The notes beneath the pieces were generated by a model. The model made no database searches. It worked only from the letters and a program-made list of their open reading frames with translations, and was not told the origin of the DNA. DNA of 64,000 nt, from contig CACHWY010000001.1 in the NCBI GenBank assembly GCA_902583575.1, forward strand, positions 24,001-88,000, read 5' to 3'. The position numbers were made by a program, and so were the translations under genes. The DNA comes from an uncultured SAR86 cluster bacterium. GTDB taxonomy: Bacteria; Pseudomonadota; Gammaproteobacteria; Magnimaribacterales; D2472. Shown here piece after piece: positions 29,784 through 39,353 of the stretch. The stretch's first letter is position 1, and every line of letters begins with the position of its first letter.

Positions 29784-30707
29784 ATGAAGTCATCTAAAAG
29801 TAAAAGCTATGGCGTTAAATCTGGAAAAAAAGTATTTGAAGGTTATAACGATGAAAGAAAAGTAAAAAATAGAAAAGAAAAAGTTGAAAAGCGCCTAGGA
29901 TATCTTGATTATTCAAAAGATTTTAAGAAAAAACCAAACGAAGTTCCAAAAAAATATCTTAATAAGATTATTACTGCAGACAGTTTAGATTTATTAAAAA
30001 AACTTCCTGATAATTGTATAGATATTGTATTTACATCTCCTCCATATAATTTTGGATTAGATTATGAAGGCCACAATGATACTGATCAATGGAAGAATTA
30101 TTTTGGTGTGCTCTTCGAAATTTTTGATGAATGCATAAGAGTTACTAAACATGGAGGCAGAATCATAATTAATATACAACCACTTTTTTCTGATTACATA
30201 CCTTCACATCATATGATCAGTAATTATTTTTTTCAAAAAGGCTTAATCTGGAAGGGAGAAATAATGTGGGAGAAAAATAATTATAATTGCAAATACACTG
30301 CTTGGGGCAGTTGGAAAAGTCCTTCAAGTCCTTATTTGAAATATACTTGGGAATTCTTAGAAGTATTTTGCAAAGGTAATCTTAAAAAAGCAGGTGATAG
30401 CAAGGATATTGATATAACAGGAGATGAATTTAAAAAGTGGGTAAACGCAAAGTGGTCAATTGCACCAGAAAGAGATATGAAAAAATACAATCATCCAGCA
30501 ATGTTTCCAATTAAGCTTGTTGAAAGAGTTTTAAAATTATTTTCTTATGAAAATGACGTTGTCCTTGATCCTTTTAATGGCGCAGGCACAACAACGCTAG
30601 TTAGTCATATTCTTAATAGAAATTATATTGGCATTGATACTTCAGTTGAATACAACAAGACAGCTAAAAAAAGAATAGCTGATCATAAAAAAAATAATCT
30701 TTTTTAA
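29784..30707 (+). CDS. DNA methyltransferase, beta class (N4-cytosine or N6-adenine), probable modification subunit of a type II R-M system
   Basis: A 307-residue SAM-dependent DNA amino-methyltransferase (PF01555 type). A lysine-rich N-terminal arm (1-60) precedes the catalytic motif IV TSPPYNFG (84-91). The SAM-binding motif I DPFNGAGTT (262-270) is near the C-terminus. Motif order IV to I, with the recognition region between them, defines the beta class. SPPY rather than DPPY is common in N4-cytosine enzymes, but some N6-adenine enzymes share it, so the base is not assigned. It starts 65 bases after fusA and is followed 2 bases after its stop by a PD-(D/E)XK-like gene. Its place between the str and S10 operons marks it as an acquired insertion. 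The target sequence is unknown. Confidence 0.87.
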   Translation: MKSSKSKSYGVKSGKKVFEGYNDERKVKNRKEKVEKRLGYLDYSKDFKKKPNEVPKKYLNKIITADSLDLLKKLPDNCIDIVFTSPPYNFGLDYEGHNDTDQWKNYFGVLFEIFDECIRVTKHGGRIIINIQPLFSDYIPSHHMISNYFFQKGLIWKGEIMWEKNNYNCKYTAWGSWKSPSSPYLKYTWEFLEVFCKGNLKKAGDSKDIDITGDEFKKWVNAKWSIAPERDMKKYNHPAMFPIKLVERVLKLFSYENDVVLDPFNGAGTTTLVSHILNRNYIGIDTSVEYNKTAKKRIADHKKNNLF

Positions 30708-30709
30708 AA

Positions 30710-31492
30710 TTGGAATCTAATAAATTTAAAGCATTTAAAAATAAGATTTCGATTATGAGGGGATTATGCAATGGAGAGTCATTAAACTTTGCTAATGATA
30801 CTGAAGAATTAAAGGATACCTATGAATTTTTCTATAAAAATATATATGACTATGCTGATGCATTAGCAAAGATTGATAATAGAAAGATTGGTGGAATACT
30901 CCGATCATATACTGGCTTATTTGTTGAATATGCAGCTCATTCAATCGCTTTAATGGCATGGAAGGATTTGGGCGGTGATATGGATAAAATAACAATATCT
31001 AAAGAAAAAATCTTGGTTCCTGTAAAAGAAGAATATATAGAATCTCAAAGCGAAGAGATTAAAAGTTTTTTAGATTCTCAACCAAATAAGGGATATCAAT
31101 GTTCTGTTGATAAGCATGTTTTTATAGAAAATGAACTTGTTTTGGCAATTGAATGCAAAGCATATGCTGAAAATGCTATGTTAAAGAGAATTGTTTCTGA
31201 TATGGACTTTATTAAAATTACTTACCCCGCAGTAAAATGTTATCTCTTTATGTTAGAAAGTCAGTTAGGAGGCGATTATTCTGAATTAAAAGAAAATCCT
31301 TTAGGTTCATATAGCTCACATGCAATAATTTCACAAACTGGCGTGAAAGATTTTAAGATCTTACCGCATGTAAAGGGAAATAGACTTGTTAAAGCGCCTA
31401 TATTCGAAAGAAAATTTTATAAACCTATCTCAAAAAGAATGCTTGATCGTACTTTGAAACTATTCAAAAACGATTTAATAAAATACAAATAA
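30710..31492 (+). CDS. Putative type II restriction endonuclease (PD-(D/E)XK-like)
   Basis: A 260-residue protein without a recognised named family. A candidate PD-(D/E)XK core is visible: Glu73 in a helix (GLFVEYAAHSIAL), Asp134 in YQCSVDKHVFI, then a hydrophobic strand ending in ELVLAIECKAY with Glu148 and Lys150. That spacing fits a metal-dependent nuclease fold. Together with the methyltransferase immediately upstream, the likely role is cleavage of unmodified DNA. The start is TTG (30710), 2 bases after the upstream stop and without a good ribosome site; an in-frame ATG at 30755 is the alternative and would remove 15 residues. It is not a homologue of any restriction enzyme I can name, so its specificity is open. 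Confidence 0.68.
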   Translation: MESNKFKAFKNKISIMRGLCNGESLNFANDTEELKDTYEFFYKNIYDYADALAKIDNRKIGGILRSYTGLFVEYAAHSIALMAWKDLGGDMDKITISKEKILVPVKEEYIESQSEEIKSFLDSQPNKGYQCSVDKHVFIENELVLAIECKAYAENAMLKRIVSDMDFIKITYPAVKCYLFMLESQLGGDYSELKENPLGSYSSHAIISQTGVKDFKILPHVKGNRLVKAPIFERKFYKPISKRMLDRTLKLFKNDLIKYK

Positions 31493-31510
31493 AATAATCA
31501 GTCTAACAAG

Positions 31511-31540
31511 TTGACACATCGTCATTAAAAGGCCTAAAAT
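31511..31540 (+). promoter_or_regulatory. Sigma-70 promoter of the S10 operon
   Basis: Consensus TTGACA (31511-31516) and TAAAAT (31535-31540) are 18 bp apart. Transcription should begin near 31547, giving a leader of about 60 bases before rpsJ. That is much shorter than the E. coli S10 leader used for L4 attenuation, and no equivalent long hairpin is visible. Confidence 0.75.
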
Positions 31541-31606
31541 ACGCCACATTTTGCATTAAGTTCAATGTAAAAAATATTTTTATTGGTAATAAAAAATAGG
31601 GAAAAT

Positions 31607-31921
31607 ATGGAGAATCAATCAATCAGAATAAGGTTAAAAGCTTTTGATTATAGATTAATTGATGCTTCTGCAAAGTTAATTGTTGAAACAGTAAAAAAAA
31701 CTGGAGCAGTAATTAATGGACCAATACCATTACCTGTAAAAAAAGAAAGGACAACGGTATTGATTTCGCCGCATAAAGATAAAGATGCAAGAGATCAATA
31801 CGAGATTGTTACTTATAAAAGATTAATGGACATTGTCAAACCGACTGATAAAACAGTCGATGCTTTAATGAAACTTGATCTATCCTCAGGGGTAGATGTA
31901 CAAATAAGCTTAGGACAATAA
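31607..31921 (+). CDS. rpsJ: 30S ribosomal protein S10
   Basis: Head protein of the 30S subunit and the NusE component of antitermination complexes. 104 residues starting [19 protein letters not shown], nearly identical in layout to E. coli S10 (103). The conserved [20 protein letters not shown] segment is present. An in-frame GTG-type extension from 31583 is rejected because the protein N-terminus and the AGGGAAAAT ribosome site fit 31607. First gene of the S10 operon. Confidence 0.98.
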   Translation: MENQSIRIRLKAFDYRLIDASAKLIVETVKKTGAVINGPIPLPVKKERTTVLISPHKDKDARDQYEIVTYKRLMDIVKPTDKTVDALMKLDLSSGVDVQISLGQ

Positions 31922-31976
31922 ATTTTAACGCGAATGCGGCCATAGAGGGTTTGTAGCCCCGTAAAAGGAGATAAAG
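31922..31976 (+). promoter_or_regulatory. GC-rich structured spacer before rplC
   Basis: The 55-base rpsJ-rplC gap is clearly richer in GC than its surroundings. It offers CGC-GAAT-GCG and GGGT/GCCC stems (within AGAGGGTTTGTAGCCCCG) just before the ribosome site AAAAGGAG. It may be an RNA element regulating rplC. This is inference from composition and pairing only. Confidence 0.35.
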
Positions 31977-32609
31977 TTGAGCATAGGCTTAATAGGAAAA
32001 AAATCTGGTATGTCACGTCTTTTTCTTGAAGATGGTGAATCAGTACCTGTTACTGCGGTATCAGTATGCGGTAATTTTGTTGCTGATATAAAAACCAAGG
32101 AAAAGAATGGATATAACGCAATTGTTGTATCTAAATCTAAAAAATCTAAAAATCTTCAAAAATCACAAAAAGAATTCTTTAAAAAAATCAATTTAAATCC
32201 TGGATCCCTTAATGAATTTAAATTAGAAGATGATTCTGAGACTTTTGAAGTCGGAAAACATCTTACAGCTGAAATATTTAAGATTGGCCAGTATGTGGAT
32301 GTAACAGGAATTTCAAAAGGAAAAGGTTATGCAGGAGTAATTAAACGGCATAACTTTTCAATGCAAGATGCCACTCATGGTAACTCTCTAGCACATAGAG
32401 CTCATGGTTCAATCGGGCAGTGTCAAACACCAGGAAGGGTATGGAAAGGAAAGAAGATGTCTGGACATATGGGTAATGTACAAAAAACCGTTCAAAGTTT
32501 AAAGATTGTTGATATGGATATTGAGAATAATGTTATCTATATAAAAGGAGCTGTCCCTGGTTTCAATGGCTCGGAAGTAAAAATAAAACCCTCAATTAAA
32601 AAATCATGA
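31977..32609 (+). CDS. rplC: 50S ribosomal protein L3
   Basis: Early assembly protein whose loop reaches the peptidyl-transferase centre. 210 residues starting MSIGLIGKKSGMSRLFLEDG at a TTG codon, 7 bases after AAGGAG. The GISKGKGYAGVIKRHNF and HRAHGSIGQCQTPGRV stretches are diagnostic; the latter includes the glutamine that PrmB methylates in other bacteria. It overlaps rplD by four bases (ATGA). Confidence 0.98.
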   Translation: MSIGLIGKKSGMSRLFLEDGESVPVTAVSVCGNFVADIKTKEKNGYNAIVVSKSKKSKNLQKSQKEFFKKINLNPGSLNEFKLEDDSETFEVGKHLTAEIFKIGQYVDVTGISKGKGYAGVIKRHNFSMQDATHGNSLAHRAHGSIGQCQTPGRVWKGKKMSGHMGNVQKTVQSLKIVDMDIENNVIYIKGAVPGFNGSEVKIKPSIKKS

Positions 32610-33220
32610 AAATAGAGCTTTTATCAAATACAAAAAATAAAGATATTTCTATTTCTAATGAAGTATTTAGCAAAGAGTTTAATGAGCCATTGATTCATCA
32701 AGCTGTTATGAGTTTTATGGCAACTTCAAGGCAAGGAAGTGCAAAGCAAAAAAACAGATCTGAGGTTAGAGGTGGCGGCAAGAAACCATACAGACAAAAG
32801 GGTACTGGAAGAGCTAGAGCTGGAACTATCAGAAGTCCACTCTGGAGAGGTGGTGGCGTAACTTTTGCATCTAGACCAAGAGATTTTAGTAAAAAAATTA
32901 ATAAGAAAATGTATCGCGCAGCAATTAAATCTATTTTTTCTGAATTAGTTAGACAGAATAGACTTGTTGCAATAGAAAAACCAGTTCTCAAAAAACCAAA
33001 AACTAAAGAAATTGCAAGCTTCTTAAATGAATTCTCATTAAGTAAAGTTTTAATAATTACAGATGAATTGGATATAAATTTATATCTTTCAGCTAGAAAT
33101 ATTCCAAATGTTGATGTTATTACTGTTAGAGAAATTAACCCAGTTAACCTTCTTAAACCTCAAAAAGTTGCAGTAACAGGAGAGGCATTAAAGCAAATTG
33201 AGGAGTGGATAAATGGATAA
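32606..33220 (+). CDS. rplD: 50S ribosomal protein L4
   Basis: Lines the upper exit tunnel with an extended loop; in E. coli it also represses the S10 operon. 204 residues. The tunnel loop contains RGGGKKPYRQKGTGRARAGT followed by RSPLWRGGGVTF, the macrolide-relevant region with wild-type lysine. It overlaps rplW by 8 bases. Confidence 0.98.
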   Translation: MKIELLSNTKNKDISISNEVFSKEFNEPLIHQAVMSFMATSRQGSAKQKNRSEVRGGGKKPYRQKGTGRARAGTIRSPLWRGGGVTFASRPRDFSKKINKKMYRAAIKSIFSELVRQNRLVAIEKPVLKKPKTKEIASFLNEFSLSKVLIITDELDINLYLSARNIPNVDVITVREINPVNLLKPQKVAVTGEALKQIEEWING

Positions 33221-33509
33221 CGAAAAATTATTTACTCTAATAAAGTCACCAATTATCACTGAGCAAACGGCTCTTCTTGGTGAAAATTTAAAACAAATTG
33301 TTTTTAAGGTAGACCTTTCTGCTAATAAAAGAGAAATAAAACAGGCTGTAGAAAAATTATTTAATGTAGAAGTTCTAAAAGTTACTACATCAGTTGTAAA
33401 AGGCAAAACAAAAAGGAATAGATTTGGAATGTACAGAAAATCAAATTACAAAAAAGCTTTTGTATCGATTAGCGAAGGTTCTGAAATTCAATTTGAGGGA
33501 ATTAACTAA
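33213..33509 (+). CDS. rplW: 50S ribosomal protein L23
   Basis: Sits at the tunnel exit and docks trigger factor and SRP. 98 residues. [13 protein letters not shown] opens the conserved core, and [20 protein letters not shown] with the basic [12 protein letters not shown] loop follows. Its start overlaps rplD and its stop shares a base with the rplB ATG (TAATG). Confidence 0.98.
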   Translation: MDNEKLFTLIKSPIITEQTALLGENLKQIVFKVDLSANKREIKQAVEKLFNVEVLKVTTSVVKGKTKRNRFGMYRKSNYKKAFVSISEGSEIQFEGIN

Positions 33510-34333
33510 TGGCGATTATTAAATCAAAACCTACAAGCCCAGGCAGACGGGGGGTTATATCAGTTAAATCTGATTTATATAAAGGAAAGCCTCAAAAGTC
33601 TCTTATTGAATCTAAATCAAAAAATGGTGGAAGAAATAATCATGGAAGGATAACTGTCAGGCATCAAGGTGGCGGACATAAGCAGCACTATAGACTAATT
33701 GATTTTAAAAGAGATAAGTTTGATATACCAGCTGTAGTAGAGAGAATTGAATACGATCCAAACAGGTCTGCTCATATTGCTTTATTAAAATATCTTGATG
33801 GTGAAAGAAGATATATTATTGCTCCGTCTAAAATCAAAATTGGCGATCAAATTATTTCATCAGATGATTGTGAAATTAAAATAGGAAACTCAATGAAACT
33901 TAAAGACATACCATTAGGTACAAATGTTCATTGTGTTGAGCTTAAGCCAATGAAAGGCGCTCAATTAGCAAGAAGTGCTGGCACATCTGCAAGATTGGTA
34001 GCTAAAGAAGGTATTTATGCAACATTAAGATTGCAATCAGGTGAAACAAGGAAAGTTTTATGGGAATGCAGAGCAACTTTAGGAACAGTTTCTAATCAAG
34101 AAAATAATTTAAAGTCTCTTGGTAAGGCTGGAGCCAAAAGATGGAGAGGTGTCAGGCCAACCGTTAGAGGTGTGGCTATGAATCCAGTCGATCATCCTCA
34201 TGGTGGTGGTGAAGGAAGAACTTCTGGTGGAAGACATCCTTCAACTCCTTGGGGTGTTCCGACAAAAGGATATAAAACAAGAAAAAATCAAAGAACAGAT
34301 AATTTAATTGTTAGAAGAAGAGGTAAAAAGTAA
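33509..34333 (+). CDS. rplB: 50S ribosomal protein L2
   Basis: Core 23S-binding protein required for subunit association and peptidyl transfer. 274 residues (E. coli 273). The C-terminal signature [20 protein letters not shown] includes the essential histidine, with [20 protein letters not shown] after it. TAATG overlap with rplW; rpsS begins 1 base after the stop. Confidence 0.99.
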   Translation: MAIIKSKPTSPGRRGVISVKSDLYKGKPQKSLIESKSKNGGRNNHGRITVRHQGGGHKQHYRLIDFKRDKFDIPAVVERIEYDPNRSAHIALLKYLDGERRYIIAPSKIKIGDQIISSDDCEIKIGNSMKLKDIPLGTNVHCVELKPMKGAQLARSAGTSARLVAKEGIYATLRLQSGETRKVLWECRATLGTVSNQENNLKSLGKAGAKRWRGVRPTVRGVAMNPVDHPHGGGEGRTSGGRHPSTPWGVPTKGYKTRKNQRTDNLIVRRRGKK

Positions 34334-34334
34334 T

Positions 34335-34607
34335 ATGCCTAGATCACTAAAAAAAGGGCCATTTGTAGATTTATCATTATCAAAAAAAGTTGAAGCTGCA
34401 TTGGCAAATAATGATAAAAAGCCAATCAAAACTTGGTCAAGAAGATCTATGATTATTCCTTCGATGGTGGGTTTAACCATTTCAGTTCATAATGGAAGAC
34501 AACATGTTCCAGTATTTATAAATGAGGATATGGTTGGTCATAAGCTAGGCGAATTCGCAATTACACGAACTTTTAAAATGCACTCAGGTGATAGGAAGGC
34601 AGAATAA
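34335..34607 (+). CDS. rpsS: 30S ribosomal protein S19
   Basis: Binds 16S rRNA in the 30S head with S13. 90 residues starting [20 protein letters not shown]. The conserved [20 protein letters not shown] and FAITRTF-type ending ([18 protein letters not shown]) are present. An in-frame ATG inside rplB at 34308 is rejected in favour of the universal MPRSLKKG start. Confidence 0.98.
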   Translation: MPRSLKKGPFVDLSLSKKVEAALANNDKKPIKTWSRRSMIIPSMVGLTISVHNGRQHVPVFINEDMVGHKLGEFAITRTFKMHSGDRKAE

Positions 34608-34945
34608 TGGAAACTCGTGCATATTTAAAAGGAACTAGACTTTCGCCCCAAAAGGCTGCATTAGTTGCAGACCAAATTAGAGGTAAACCTGTTGATGAGG
34701 CTATGGACTTTCTTGTTTATAACAAACAAAAAGGCTCTGCTGTTATAAAAAAACTTTTAGAATCTGCAATTGCAAATACTGAAAATAATAACAATTCCGA
34801 TATTGATAAATTATTTATTAAATCTGTCATTGTTAATCAAGGTATGAGATTAAAAAGAATGAAGGCAAGGGCAAGAGGAAGAGCAGATAGAATAATAAAA
34901 CCGACATGCCATATTGAAATTATATTGGTTGAGGGAGATAAATAA
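34607..34945 (+). CDS. rplV: 50S ribosomal protein L22
   Basis: Its beta-hairpin lines the narrowest part of the exit tunnel. 112 residues. [20 protein letters not shown] near the start and the hairpin tip region [18 protein letters not shown] match the family, with no duplication of the kind seen in macrolide resistance. TAATG overlaps at both ends. Confidence 0.98.
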   Translation: METRAYLKGTRLSPQKAALVADQIRGKPVDEAMDFLVYNKQKGSAVIKKLLESAIANTENNNNSDIDKLFIKSVIVNQGMRLKRMKARARGRADRIIKPTCHIEIILVEGDK

Positions 34946-35592
34946 TGGGACAAAAAGTTAATCCAAATGGATTTAGATTAGGCGTTTCTAAAAAGCAAAA
35001 AGCTAATTGGTATGCAAAAGGAAAAGACTTTCCAAATAATTTAATTCAAGATTTAAAAGTGAGAGATCACTTAAATAAAAAGTTAAAGAATTCATCAATT
35101 AGCAAAATAGAATTAGAAAGAACTGCTGATACTTTTGTTGTAAATATTCATACTGCAAGACCAGGTATTATTATTGGCAAACGTGGCGAAGAAATTGAAA
35201 ATTTAAAAAAAGCAGTCGAGAAAATTGTTAAAGGTACCTGCCAAATTAATATTAAAGAAGTTAAAAAGCCTGATCTAGATGCACAAATACTTGCTGAGGG
35301 TGTTGCGCAACAACTTGAAAAACGAGTGATGTTTAGAAGAGCAATGAAAAGAACTGTACAAAGTGCGCTTAGACAGAGTGCAAAAGGCGTTCGAATTGAA
35401 GTTTCAGGAAGACTTAATGGTGCAGAAATAGCAAGAACAGAATGGTATAGAGAGGGAAGGGTCCCTCTGCACACGCTTAGGGCAGATATAGATTATGGAA
35501 CTGCCGAAGCTTTAACTACATATGGAATTATTGGTATTAAAGTTTGGGTATACAAAGGCGAAATAACAGAAGATCCATACAAATCAAATTAG
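34945..35592 (+). CDS. rpsC: 30S ribosomal protein S3
   Basis: Part of the mRNA entry channel and its helicase activity. 215 residues, a little shorter than E. coli (233) because the acidic/basic tail is reduced. The KH domain contains [18 protein letters not shown]. The C-terminal domain has [20 protein letters not shown] and [19 protein letters not shown]. It is followed by a 15-base gap to rplP. Confidence 0.98.
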   Translation: MGQKVNPNGFRLGVSKKQKANWYAKGKDFPNNLIQDLKVRDHLNKKLKNSSISKIELERTADTFVVNIHTARPGIIIGKRGEEIENLKKAVEKIVKGTCQINIKEVKKPDLDAQILAEGVAQQLEKRVMFRRAMKRTVQSALRQSAKGVRIEVSGRLNGAEIARTEWYREGRVPLHTLRADIDYGTAEALTTYGIIGIKVWVYKGEITEDPYKSN

Positions 35593-35607
35593 GGAACCAA
35601 TTAAAAA

Positions 35608-36009
35608 ATGTTACAACCAAAACAAACAAAATTTAGAAAAATGCATAAGGGCAGGAATCGTGGTTTGGCTCAAAATGGTAATACTGTTGCATTTGGCAGG
35701 TTTGGATTGGTTGCATCTGGCAGAGGGAGAATTACTGCTAGACAAATAGAAGCAGCAAGAAGAGCAATGACTAGGTATATTAAAAGAGGCGGGAATATTT
35801 GGATAAGAATATTTCCAGATAAGCCTATAACAAAGAAACCATTGGAAGTAAGGATGGGTAAAGGTAAAGGCAATGTTGAATATTGGGTCGCATTAGTTCA
35901 ACCAGGAAAAGTTATGTTTGAAATGGCTGGGGTAGAAGAAGAGCAAGCAAGAGAGGCTTTTAGATTAGCTTCAGCAAAACTCCCAGTAAAAACACACTTT
36001 ATTAAATAA
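35608..36009 (+). CDS. rplP: 50S ribosomal protein L16
   Basis: Positions A-site tRNA in the large subunit. 133 residues starting [40 protein letters not shown] and [20 protein letters not shown] are diagnostic, and the [13 protein letters not shown] loop that carries the arginine hydroxylated by RoxA (YcfD) in E. coli is preserved nearby. Tenth base after its stop begins rpmC. Confidence 0.98.
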   Translation: MLQPKQTKFRKMHKGRNRGLAQNGNTVAFGRFGLVASGRGRITARQIEAARRAMTRYIKRGGNIWIRIFPDKPITKKPLEVRMGKGKGNVEYWVALVQPGKVMFEMAGVEEEQAREAFRLASAKLPVKTHFIK

Positions 36010-36019
36010 GGTATTAAAA

Positions 36020-36226
36020 ATGAGTAAAGAATTAGCAGATTTAAGAAAGAAAAATTTAGAAAAACTAGACGCTGAATTAGTTTCTGCCAGAGAATCTCAG
36101 TTTGGATTAAGAATAAAACATAGAACTGGACAATTGAATGAAACAAGCGAATTAAAAAAAGTTAGAAAAAAAATAGCTCAAATAAAAACTGTAATTAATG
36201 AGATTAAATTAAAGGATGAAAAATAA
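36020..36226 (+). CDS. rpmC: 50S ribosomal protein L29
   Basis: A two-helix protein near the tunnel exit, next to L23. 68 residues with [20 protein letters not shown] and the conserved [20 protein letters not shown]. The stop and rpsQ start overlap as TAATG. Confidence 0.96.
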   Translation: MSKELADLRKKNLEKLDAELVSARESQFGLRIKHRTGQLNETSELKKVRKKIAQIKTVINEIKLKDEK

Positions 36227-36498
36227 TGGAATCTACTAACCCAAGAATTTTAACAGGCGTAGTAACTAGCAATAAAGCTGATAAAACTATTACCGTTAAG
36301 ATTGAAAGAAAAGTTAAGCATCCTATATATGGAAAGGTTATTAAAAGAGCAACCAAAGTTCATGCTCATGATGAAAATAATGATGCATCTATTGGAGACA
36401 TTGTTTCTGTCAAGGAATGCAGACCTATCTCTAAGACAAAAACTTGGATATTGATTTCTGATAATACAAAACAATCAGTTAATGAGGAGAAAGCATAA
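36226..36498 (+). CDS. rpsQ: 30S ribosomal protein S17
   Basis: Primary 16S-binding OB-fold protein. 90 residues. [20 protein letters not shown] and [20 protein letters not shown] match, as does [14 protein letters not shown] near the end. Overlaps rpmC and rplN by one base each (TAATG). Confidence 0.97.
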   Translation: MESTNPRILTGVVTSNKADKTITVKIERKVKHPIYGKVIKRATKVHAHDENNDASIGDIVSVKECRPISKTKTWILISDNTKQSVNEEKA

Positions 36499-36866
36499 TG
36501 ATCCAGATGCAATCACTATTAAATATAGCTGATAATAGTGGCGCCAGAAGCGTTATGTGTATTAAGGTGCTTGGCGGCTCAAAACGAAGATATGCAAATA
36601 TTGGCGATGTTATTAAAGTTGCTGTTCGTGAAGCAATTCCGACAGGAAAAGTTAAGAAGGGACAAGTAGTTGATGCTCTTATAGTTAGAACAAAAAAAGG
36701 AGTGAGAAGAAGAGACGGCTCTCTAATTAAGTTTGATGAAAATGCAGCTGTACTTATTAATGCACAGAAAGCTCCAATAGGAACAAGGGTTTTTGGACCA
36801 GTAACAAGAGAATTAAGAGATGGAAAGCATATGAAGATATTATCACTTGCGCCTGAGGTTTTATAA
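36498..36866 (+). CDS. rplN: 50S ribosomal protein L14
   Basis: Subunit-interface protein that contacts 16S helix 14 and is the docking site of the silencing factor RsfS. 122 residues starting [20 protein letters not shown]. The [20 protein letters not shown] and DENAAVLIN motifs are standard. rplX starts 1 base after the stop. Confidence 0.98.
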   Translation: MIQMQSLLNIADNSGARSVMCIKVLGGSKRRYANIGDVIKVAVREAIPTGKVKKGQVVDALIVRTKKGVRRRDGSLIKFDENAAVLINAQKAPIGTRVFGPVTRELRDGKHMKILSLAPEVL

Positions 36867-36867
36867 G

Positions 36868-37200
36868 ATGAAAAATTTGATACCAACGAAATTAAGATCT
36901 GGAGATGAGGTAATTGTTGTTGCTGGCAAAGATATCGGTAAGAAAGGTACTTTACGAGAAATCATTAAAAGTAAAAATAGAGCTATTGTTACAGGTATAA
37001 ATATGGTGAAAAAACATACTAAACCGAATCCAGAAATGGGAATCACAGGCGGTGTTGTAGAGCAAGAAGCATCAATAGCATTATCAAATTTAGCAATTTG
37101 GAATCCAAAAAAGAAATCGAAAGATAAAATTTCATATTCAACCAACAAAGATGGAAAAAAAATAAGGTTGTATAGATCAAATGGAGCTGAAATTAAGTAA
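36868..37200 (+). CDS. rplX: 50S ribosomal protein L24
   Basis: Assembly initiator of the 50S subunit with a KOW domain. 110 residues starting [20 protein letters not shown], then [12 protein letters not shown] and the conserved [20 protein letters not shown]. An upstream in-frame start at 36847 inside rplN is rejected. TAATG overlap with rplE. Confidence 0.97.
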   Translation: MKNLIPTKLRSGDEVIVVAGKDIGKKGTLREIIKSKNRAIVTGINMVKKHTKPNPEMGITGGVVEQEASIALSNLAIWNPKKKSKDKISYSTNKDGKKIRLYRSNGAEIK

Positions 37201-37742
37201 TGTCTAATTTAAGAGAAAAATATAATAAAGAACTTCGAGCAACTCTCAAGGAAGAGCTTGGTTTGAATAATATTATGGCAGTACCAAAAGTGACGAAGGT
37301 AGTTATCAATATGGGAGTTGGAGAAGCAGCAAATGATAAAAAACATCTTGAATCTGCATTAGAGAATTTAACGGTTATATCTGGTCAAAAACCAATTGTA
37401 ACAAGAGCTAGACAATCTGTTGCAAGTTTTAAAATTAGAGAAGGATGGCCTTTAGGCTGCAAGGTCACTCTTAGAGGTAATAAGATGTATGACTTTATAG
37501 AGAGACTTATCAAAATTGCGATTCCTAGAGAAAGAGACTTTAGAGGTCTAAATCCTAAATCATTTGATCAACAAGGAAATTATAGTTTTGGTATAAAAGA
37601 ACAGATTATATTTCCAGAAATTAACTACGATAATATAGATAATATAAGAGGTATGGATGTATGTATAAATACATCTGCAAAGTCCCAAGAACATGCTAAA
37701 GCTCTTTTAAAAGCTTTAGATTTTCCATTTAAAGAAAGGTAA
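37200..37742 (+). CDS. rplE: 50S ribosomal protein L5
   Basis: Binds 5S rRNA and contacts P-site tRNA and S13. 180 residues. [16 protein letters not shown] near the start, [20 protein letters not shown] and [14 protein letters not shown] in the middle, and [12 protein letters not shown] toward the end identify it. Four bases separate it from rpsN. Confidence 0.98.
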   Translation: MSNLREKYNKELRATLKEELGLNNIMAVPKVTKVVINMGVGEAANDKKHLESALENLTVISGQKPIVTRARQSVASFKIREGWPLGCKVTLRGNKMYDFIERLIKIAIPRERDFRGLNPKSFDQQGNYSFGIKEQIIFPEINYDNIDNIRGMDVCINTSAKSQEHAKALLKALDFPFKER

Positions 37743-37746
37743 TAAT

Positions 37747-38052
37747 ATGGCAAAGAAATCAATGATAGCTAGAGAAGCAAAGAGGATTAAAACGGTAGCT
37801 AAGTATTCTGAAAAAAGAGCTGAATTAAAAAAAGCAATGAATGATCAAAGCTTATCTTCAGAAGAAAGATATGAGGCGCGTATTAAATTTCAAAAACTTC
37901 CTAGAAATGCAAGCCCTTCAAGAGTTGTAAGAAGATGTCAGGTAACAGGTAGACCTCACGCTGTATATAGAAAATTTGGTTTAAGCAGAATTAAATTAAG
38001 AGAAGCCGCAATGAGAGGAGATATACCTGGTTTAGTTAAATCAAGTTGGTAA
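37747..38052 (+). CDS. rpsN: 30S ribosomal protein S14 (long, zinc-free type)
   Basis: Head protein near S3 and S10. 101 residues, the long form; the CxxC-CxxC zinc ribbon of the short form is absent. [20 protein letters not shown] and [20 protein letters not shown] are the conserved C-terminal part. The zinc-free paralogue is also the form that some bacteria use during zinc limitation, but here it is the operon-encoded copy. Confidence 0.98.
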   Translation: MAKKSMIAREAKRIKTVAKYSEKRAELKKAMNDQSLSSEERYEARIKFQKLPRNASPSRVVRRCQVTGRPHAVYRKFGLSRIKLREAAMRGDIPGLVKSSW

Positions 38053-38056
38053 TATT

Positions 38057-38452
38057 ATGAGTTTTCAAGATCCAATAGCAGACTGTATTACAAGAATTAG
38101 AAACGGCTTAATGCGTGGCAAGACCAATGTGCTTGTTCCTTACTCAAAATTAAAACATGATCTTGTAAATGTATTAGTTTCAGAAGGTTATCTCAAGGCT
38201 TGTAAAAAAACTGATTCAGAAGATAAATCAATGATAGATATCGAATTAAAATATCATGATGAGAAACCTGTAATAAAAGAAATAAAAAGAATTAGTAAAC
38301 CAAGTTTAAGAAAATATTCTGGGGCTTCTGATATTGATTCTGTAAAAGGGGGGCTTGGCTCCTTCATTATTTCTACTAATCAAGGTCTTATGACTGATAA
38401 AGATGCTAAAGCAAGAAATGTTGGTGGCGAAATACTTTGTGAGGTTTTTTAA
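38057..38452 (+). CDS. rpsH: 30S ribosomal protein S8
   Basis: Central-domain 16S binder; in E. coli it represses the spc operon near rplE. 131 residues starting MSFQDPIADCITRIRNGLMR. ISKPSLRKYSGASDID and the C-terminal GLGSFIISTNQGLMTDKDAK motif are typical. TAATG overlap with rplF. Confidence 0.98.
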   Translation: MSFQDPIADCITRIRNGLMRGKTNVLVPYSKLKHDLVNVLVSEGYLKACKKTDSEDKSMIDIELKYHDEKPVIKEIKRISKPSLRKYSGASDIDSVKGGLGSFIISTNQGLMTDKDAKARNVGGEILCEVF

Positions 38453-39003
38453 TGTCTAGAGTAGCTAATAATCCAATTAATGTTCCTGATACAGTTAATG
38501 TAAGCATGAGTGATAACGTTGTATTAGTTAAAGGTAATAAAGGTGAATTAGATTTTTCTTTACCATCTTCCATATCAATAGATATAAAAGATGACGTTAT
38601 TAATATTAATTATAATTCAGAAAATCAGGAATCCGTTGCTCTTGCAGGCACCACAAGATCAATACTAAACAATATGGTTGTTGGTGTATCAGAGGGTTTT
38701 GAGAAGAAATTAGAACTTATTGGAGTTGGTTATAGAGCAAAAGCATCAGGCAAGCTATTAGAGCTAACATTAGGATTTTCTCATCCTATAAAGTATCAAT
38801 TGCCTGATGATGTAGAAGTAGAAACCCCATCACAAACAGAAGTAATTTTAAGAAGCCATAATAAACAGATATTAGGTCAAGCAGCATCAGAAATAAGGGC
38901 TTTTAGACCTCCGGAGCCTTATAAAGGCAAAGGGGTAAGATATTCTGATGAACAAGTTAAACGAAAAGAAGCTAAGAAGGCTGCAGGAGCAGGGGCAGTA
39001 TAA
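38452..39003 (+). CDS. rplF: 50S ribosomal protein L6
   Basis: Two-domain protein at the base of the L7/L12 stalk near the sarcin-ricin loop. 183 residues. [20 protein letters not shown] and the C-terminal [20 protein letters not shown] are diagnostic. Shares one base with both neighbours. Confidence 0.98.
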   Translation: MSRVANNPINVPDTVNVSMSDNVVLVKGNKGELDFSLPSSISIDIKDDVININYNSENQESVALAGTTRSILNNMVVGVSEGFEKKLELIGVGYRAKASGKLLELTLGFSHPIKYQLPDDVEVETPSQTEVILRSHNKQILGQAASEIRAFRPPEPYKGKGVRYSDEQVKRKEAKKAAGAGAV

Positions 39004-39350
39004 TGAGTATTAAAAATACCTCAAGATTAAGAAGAGCAAAGAAGGCTAGGGCTAATATTAAAGTTCAGGAATCACCTCGATTGACAGTTTTTAGATCTTC
39101 GCAGCATTTCTATGCACAAATATTTGATAATCTTGGATCTAAAGTTATTGTTTCTGCATCTACTACAGAAAAAGATCTAAAAATAAAATCAAATAACCTT
39201 GAGGCTGCAGTTGAGGTTGGTAAGAAAGTGGCAGAAAGAGCACTAGAAAATGGCATTAAAAAAGTTGTATTCGATAGATCTGGATATAAGTATCACGGAC
39301 GAATAAAAGCTTTAGCAGATTCAGCTAGAGATGCAGGATTGGAGTTTTAA
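39003..39350 (+). CDS. rplR: 50S ribosomal protein L18
   Basis: Binds 5S rRNA in the central protuberance together with L5. 115 residues. [20 protein letters not shown] and the C-terminal [20 protein letters not shown] are the conserved blocks. rpsE follows after 3 bases. Confidence 0.98.
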   Translation: MSIKNTSRLRRAKKARANIKVQESPRLTVFRSSQHFYAQIFDNLGSKVIVSASTTEKDLKIKSNNLEAAVEVGKKVAERALENGIKKVVFDRSGYKYHGRIKALADSARDAGLEF

Positions 39351-39353
39351 ATA

